Positions 6,531 to 7,670 of a stretch of DNA of 7,670 nucleotides are shown here, piece by piece. The DNA lies in the NCBI GenBank assembly GCA_016839545.1, contig JAEOUB010000592.1, positions 1 through 7,670 of the forward strand, written 5' to 3'. A program made the translations under genes and the position numbers. This stretch comes from Candidatus Kariarchaeota archaeon. Lineage in GTDB: Archaea; Asgardarchaeota; Heimdallarchaeia; Heimdallarchaeales; Kariarchaeaceae. The notes under the pieces are model-generated. The model did no database searches and had not been told where the DNA came from. It worked only from the letters and a program-made list of their open reading frames with translations. The first letter of the stretch is position 1. Each line of letters starts with the position of its first letter.

Positions 6531-6539
6531 TATTAAATA
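6531..6539 (+). promoter_or_regulatory. TATA-like box of the surface-protein gene
   Basis: TATTAAATA lies 18 bases after the preceding stop codon. It is centred about 33 bases before the ATG at 6568 and 24 before an in-frame TTG at 6559. It implies a transcript with a leader of a few bases at most. Confidence 0.45.
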
Positions 6540-6567
6540 CCGGTAGTCCCTAAAATTCTTGAATATT

Positions 6568-7464
6568 ATGGGTAATTCTACACTTTCTAGAATTGGCGTT
6601 GGGATCTTAGTCCTATTCCTCATCACCTCCATTCAGGCAGCTCCTTCTACCAGTTGGGGTGTTAAGCAGGGTGATGTAGCCACATATTGGTTAGACAGCG
6701 TCTATTTCTCAGAGACCGGTGAGTCCAATCTTGCTGTCTTCCTTGGTGACAATAACCGTACACAATATCTTGTGATAACAGACATTGGTGTTTCCACACT
6801 GAATTACACTCTCGGGCTATTAAACGGCACAGAAATTCTCCCGGATCAGCAGGTCCGAATTGATGAGCTAGAAATTGAAGGGCAAGGGCAAAGTTTCCTT
6901 GTCCCCGGGGGAGATCTTCCTCTTGTTTTACCAGTTTCTGCTGGTGATCAGGGCAATTATTTCCAGTATCTCGCCTCTATTGCGGGTACTGCTAATTTCA
7001 TTATTGCAGGTTTACTTGAAGGTGAAAATATTACAAATATCCTTGATCCCCAGATTGGGAGTCTTTATAGAAGTGGATGGTTGAATTTCACCGCCAGTTT
7101 GACAGTGAACTCATTGTCTGATATTTCCACCGATCTTCTTGGTATGAATATCACTGACGACATTGTCTTCAATTCTAATCAGACAATTAATTCTGTAAAT
7201 TTGGACGTGCTTGTGGGTTATAATGCCACAGATGGTCTGCTGATGGAAGTGGATATCAATGCAGCTATTGATACCACTCAGGTTGTGGATCTTGAACTGG
7301 TCAATGAAACCATGACGTTCAATGCCACATTGTTGCGACAAAGTTACCAATCTATTCAGGATGTGATTTTAAGCAACTCAGAACTGATCAGTTCTCTGGC
7401 AGAAAACAATTTCCTGATTATGGGTCTTCTCCCTGCGTTTGTACTTTTGAGAAGGCGAAACTAG
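6568..7464 (+). CDS. Secreted, C-terminally anchored protein rich in N-glycosylation sequons
   Basis: This 298-residue protein is not recognised by family. Numbered from the ATG at 6568, it opens with a Sec signal peptide (Arg8, hydrophobic core 9-22, likely cut after Ala24 or Ala25 in SIQAAPS). The exported part begins WGVKQGDVATYWL, a wording common in archaeal surface proteins. It carries ten Asn-X-Ser/Thr sequons (Asn63, 79, 86, 154, 173, 194, 204, 219, 246 and 252). It contains no cysteine and appears mostly beta-rich. The C-terminus is a hydrophobic segment (281-294, NFLIMGLLPAFVLL) followed directly by RRRN, a tail anchor with a basic stop like those of PGF-CTERM-type archaeal surface proteins, though no PGF motif is present. 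It should sit on the outer face of the membrane. An in-frame TTG at 6559 is the alternative start. The gene ends in the CTAG shared with the opposite gene. Confidence 0.75.
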   Translation: MGNSTLSRIGVGILVLFLITSIQAAPSTSWGVKQGDVATYWLDSVYFSETGESNLAVFLGDNNRTQYLVITDIGVSTLNYTLGLLNGTEILPDQQVRIDELEIEGQGQSFLVPGGDLPLVLPVSAGDQGNYFQYLASIAGTANFIIAGLLEGENITNILDPQIGSLYRSGWLNFTASLTVNSLSDISTDLLGMNITDDIVFNSNQTINSVNLDVLVGYNATDGLLMEVDINAAIDTTQVVDLELVNETMTFNATLLRQSYQSIQDVILSNSELISSLAENNFLIMGLLPAFVLLRRRN

Positions 7465-7670
7465 TCATTTCCACTTATCTCCGCAATTAAACGATCTAGC
7501 TCATCTGTACCTATTGTTTCACCCTTGACATTTTCATAGTAACTGTCTTCGTCCCCAATATCTTCTATTAGTTCGAAGTTTGTCTCTAGTAGAAAACTGT
7601 CCATTGAAGCCCCGAGATTCTCGATAATATATTCTGCTCGGACCATATTCTCCTTGGCCGACTGTGCTAC
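7461..7670 (-). CDS. C-terminal end of an acidic helical protein, possibly ESCRT-III-like (partial)
   Basis: The frame is open to the right edge, so only the last 69 residues are seen; the internal ATG at 7646 need not be the start. The visible part begins with an amphipathic helix (SAKENMVRAEYIIENLGASM), continues through an acidic stretch (ELIEDIGDEDSYYENVKGE) and ends in a short helix, TDELDRLIAEISGND. A helix, an acidic linker and a terminal short Leu/Ile/Glu helix is how Snf7/CHMP/CdvB (ESCRT-III) proteins end, where the last helix serves as a MIT-interacting motif for Vps4. The resemblance is of pattern only, and any acidic helical protein could look like this. The Snf7 core that would decide lies outside the window. 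The stop codon overlaps that of the convergent surface-protein gene. Confidence 0.6.
   Translation of the reverse strand, partial: VAQSAKENMVRAEYIIENLGASMDSFLLETNFELIEDIGDEDSYYENVKGETIGTDELDRLIAEISGND

Noticed and set aside
1..7670. tRNA, rRNA, CRISPR array, insertion sequence or attachment site
   Set aside because: No cloverleaf-like segments, spaced direct repeats, transposase-like proteins or flanking inverted repeats were seen on reading both strands; protein genes cover nearly the whole window.

Overview
The window looks like part of an Asgard archaeal genome. Four things point that way: a Rab/Ras-type small GTPase with all its G motifs, a second and degenerate Arf-like G domain, a PAC2 (proteasome assembly chaperone) family protein, and archaeal TATA-like boxes about 25-30 bases before several starts with almost no Shine-Dalgarno sites. 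GTG and TTG starts, moderate base composition and a heavily sequon-bearing surface protein fit too. The lineage (for example Thorarchaeia) cannot be settled from the sequence alone.

Layout. At the left edge is the 3' end of a gene encoding a receiver (REC) domain on the + strand. It faces a minus-strand block, read right to left: a membrane-anchored zinc-ribbon protein, a Rab-like GTPase and a long-form branched-chain amino acid aminotransferase. An 89-101 bp divergent promoter region with two TATA-like elements separates that block from a plus-strand series: a PAC2 protein with an acidic tail, an Arf-like P-loop protein, a 780-codon multidomain protein and a secreted, C-terminally anchored, sequon-rich protein. 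The last of these meets, tail to tail at a shared CTAG, the 3' end of a minus-strand gene that leaves the window. Its acidic tail is weakly reminiscent of ESCRT-III.

The most interesting gene is the 780-codon protein. Its first ~335 residues follow the order of segments of the CofD/YvcK-like (2-phospho-lactate transferase) fold but lack the glycine-rich and acidic active-site motifs. A ~125-residue acidic linker follows, then a helical-repeat region ending in a winged helix like that of PCI domains. I read it as a probable scaffold built from a dead enzyme. The preceding Arf-like protein likewise keeps its P-loop but has lost the DxxG and NKxD motifs. The plus-strand genes may form a functional neighbourhood (PAC2 chaperone, pseudo-GTPase, PCI-like scaffold), but each seems to have its own promoter, so a shared pathway is inference only. 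No tRNA, rRNA, CRISPR array, IS element or long repeat was seen. There is no gene-free stretch over 300 bases; the longest, 4030-4170, holds only a probable promoter.
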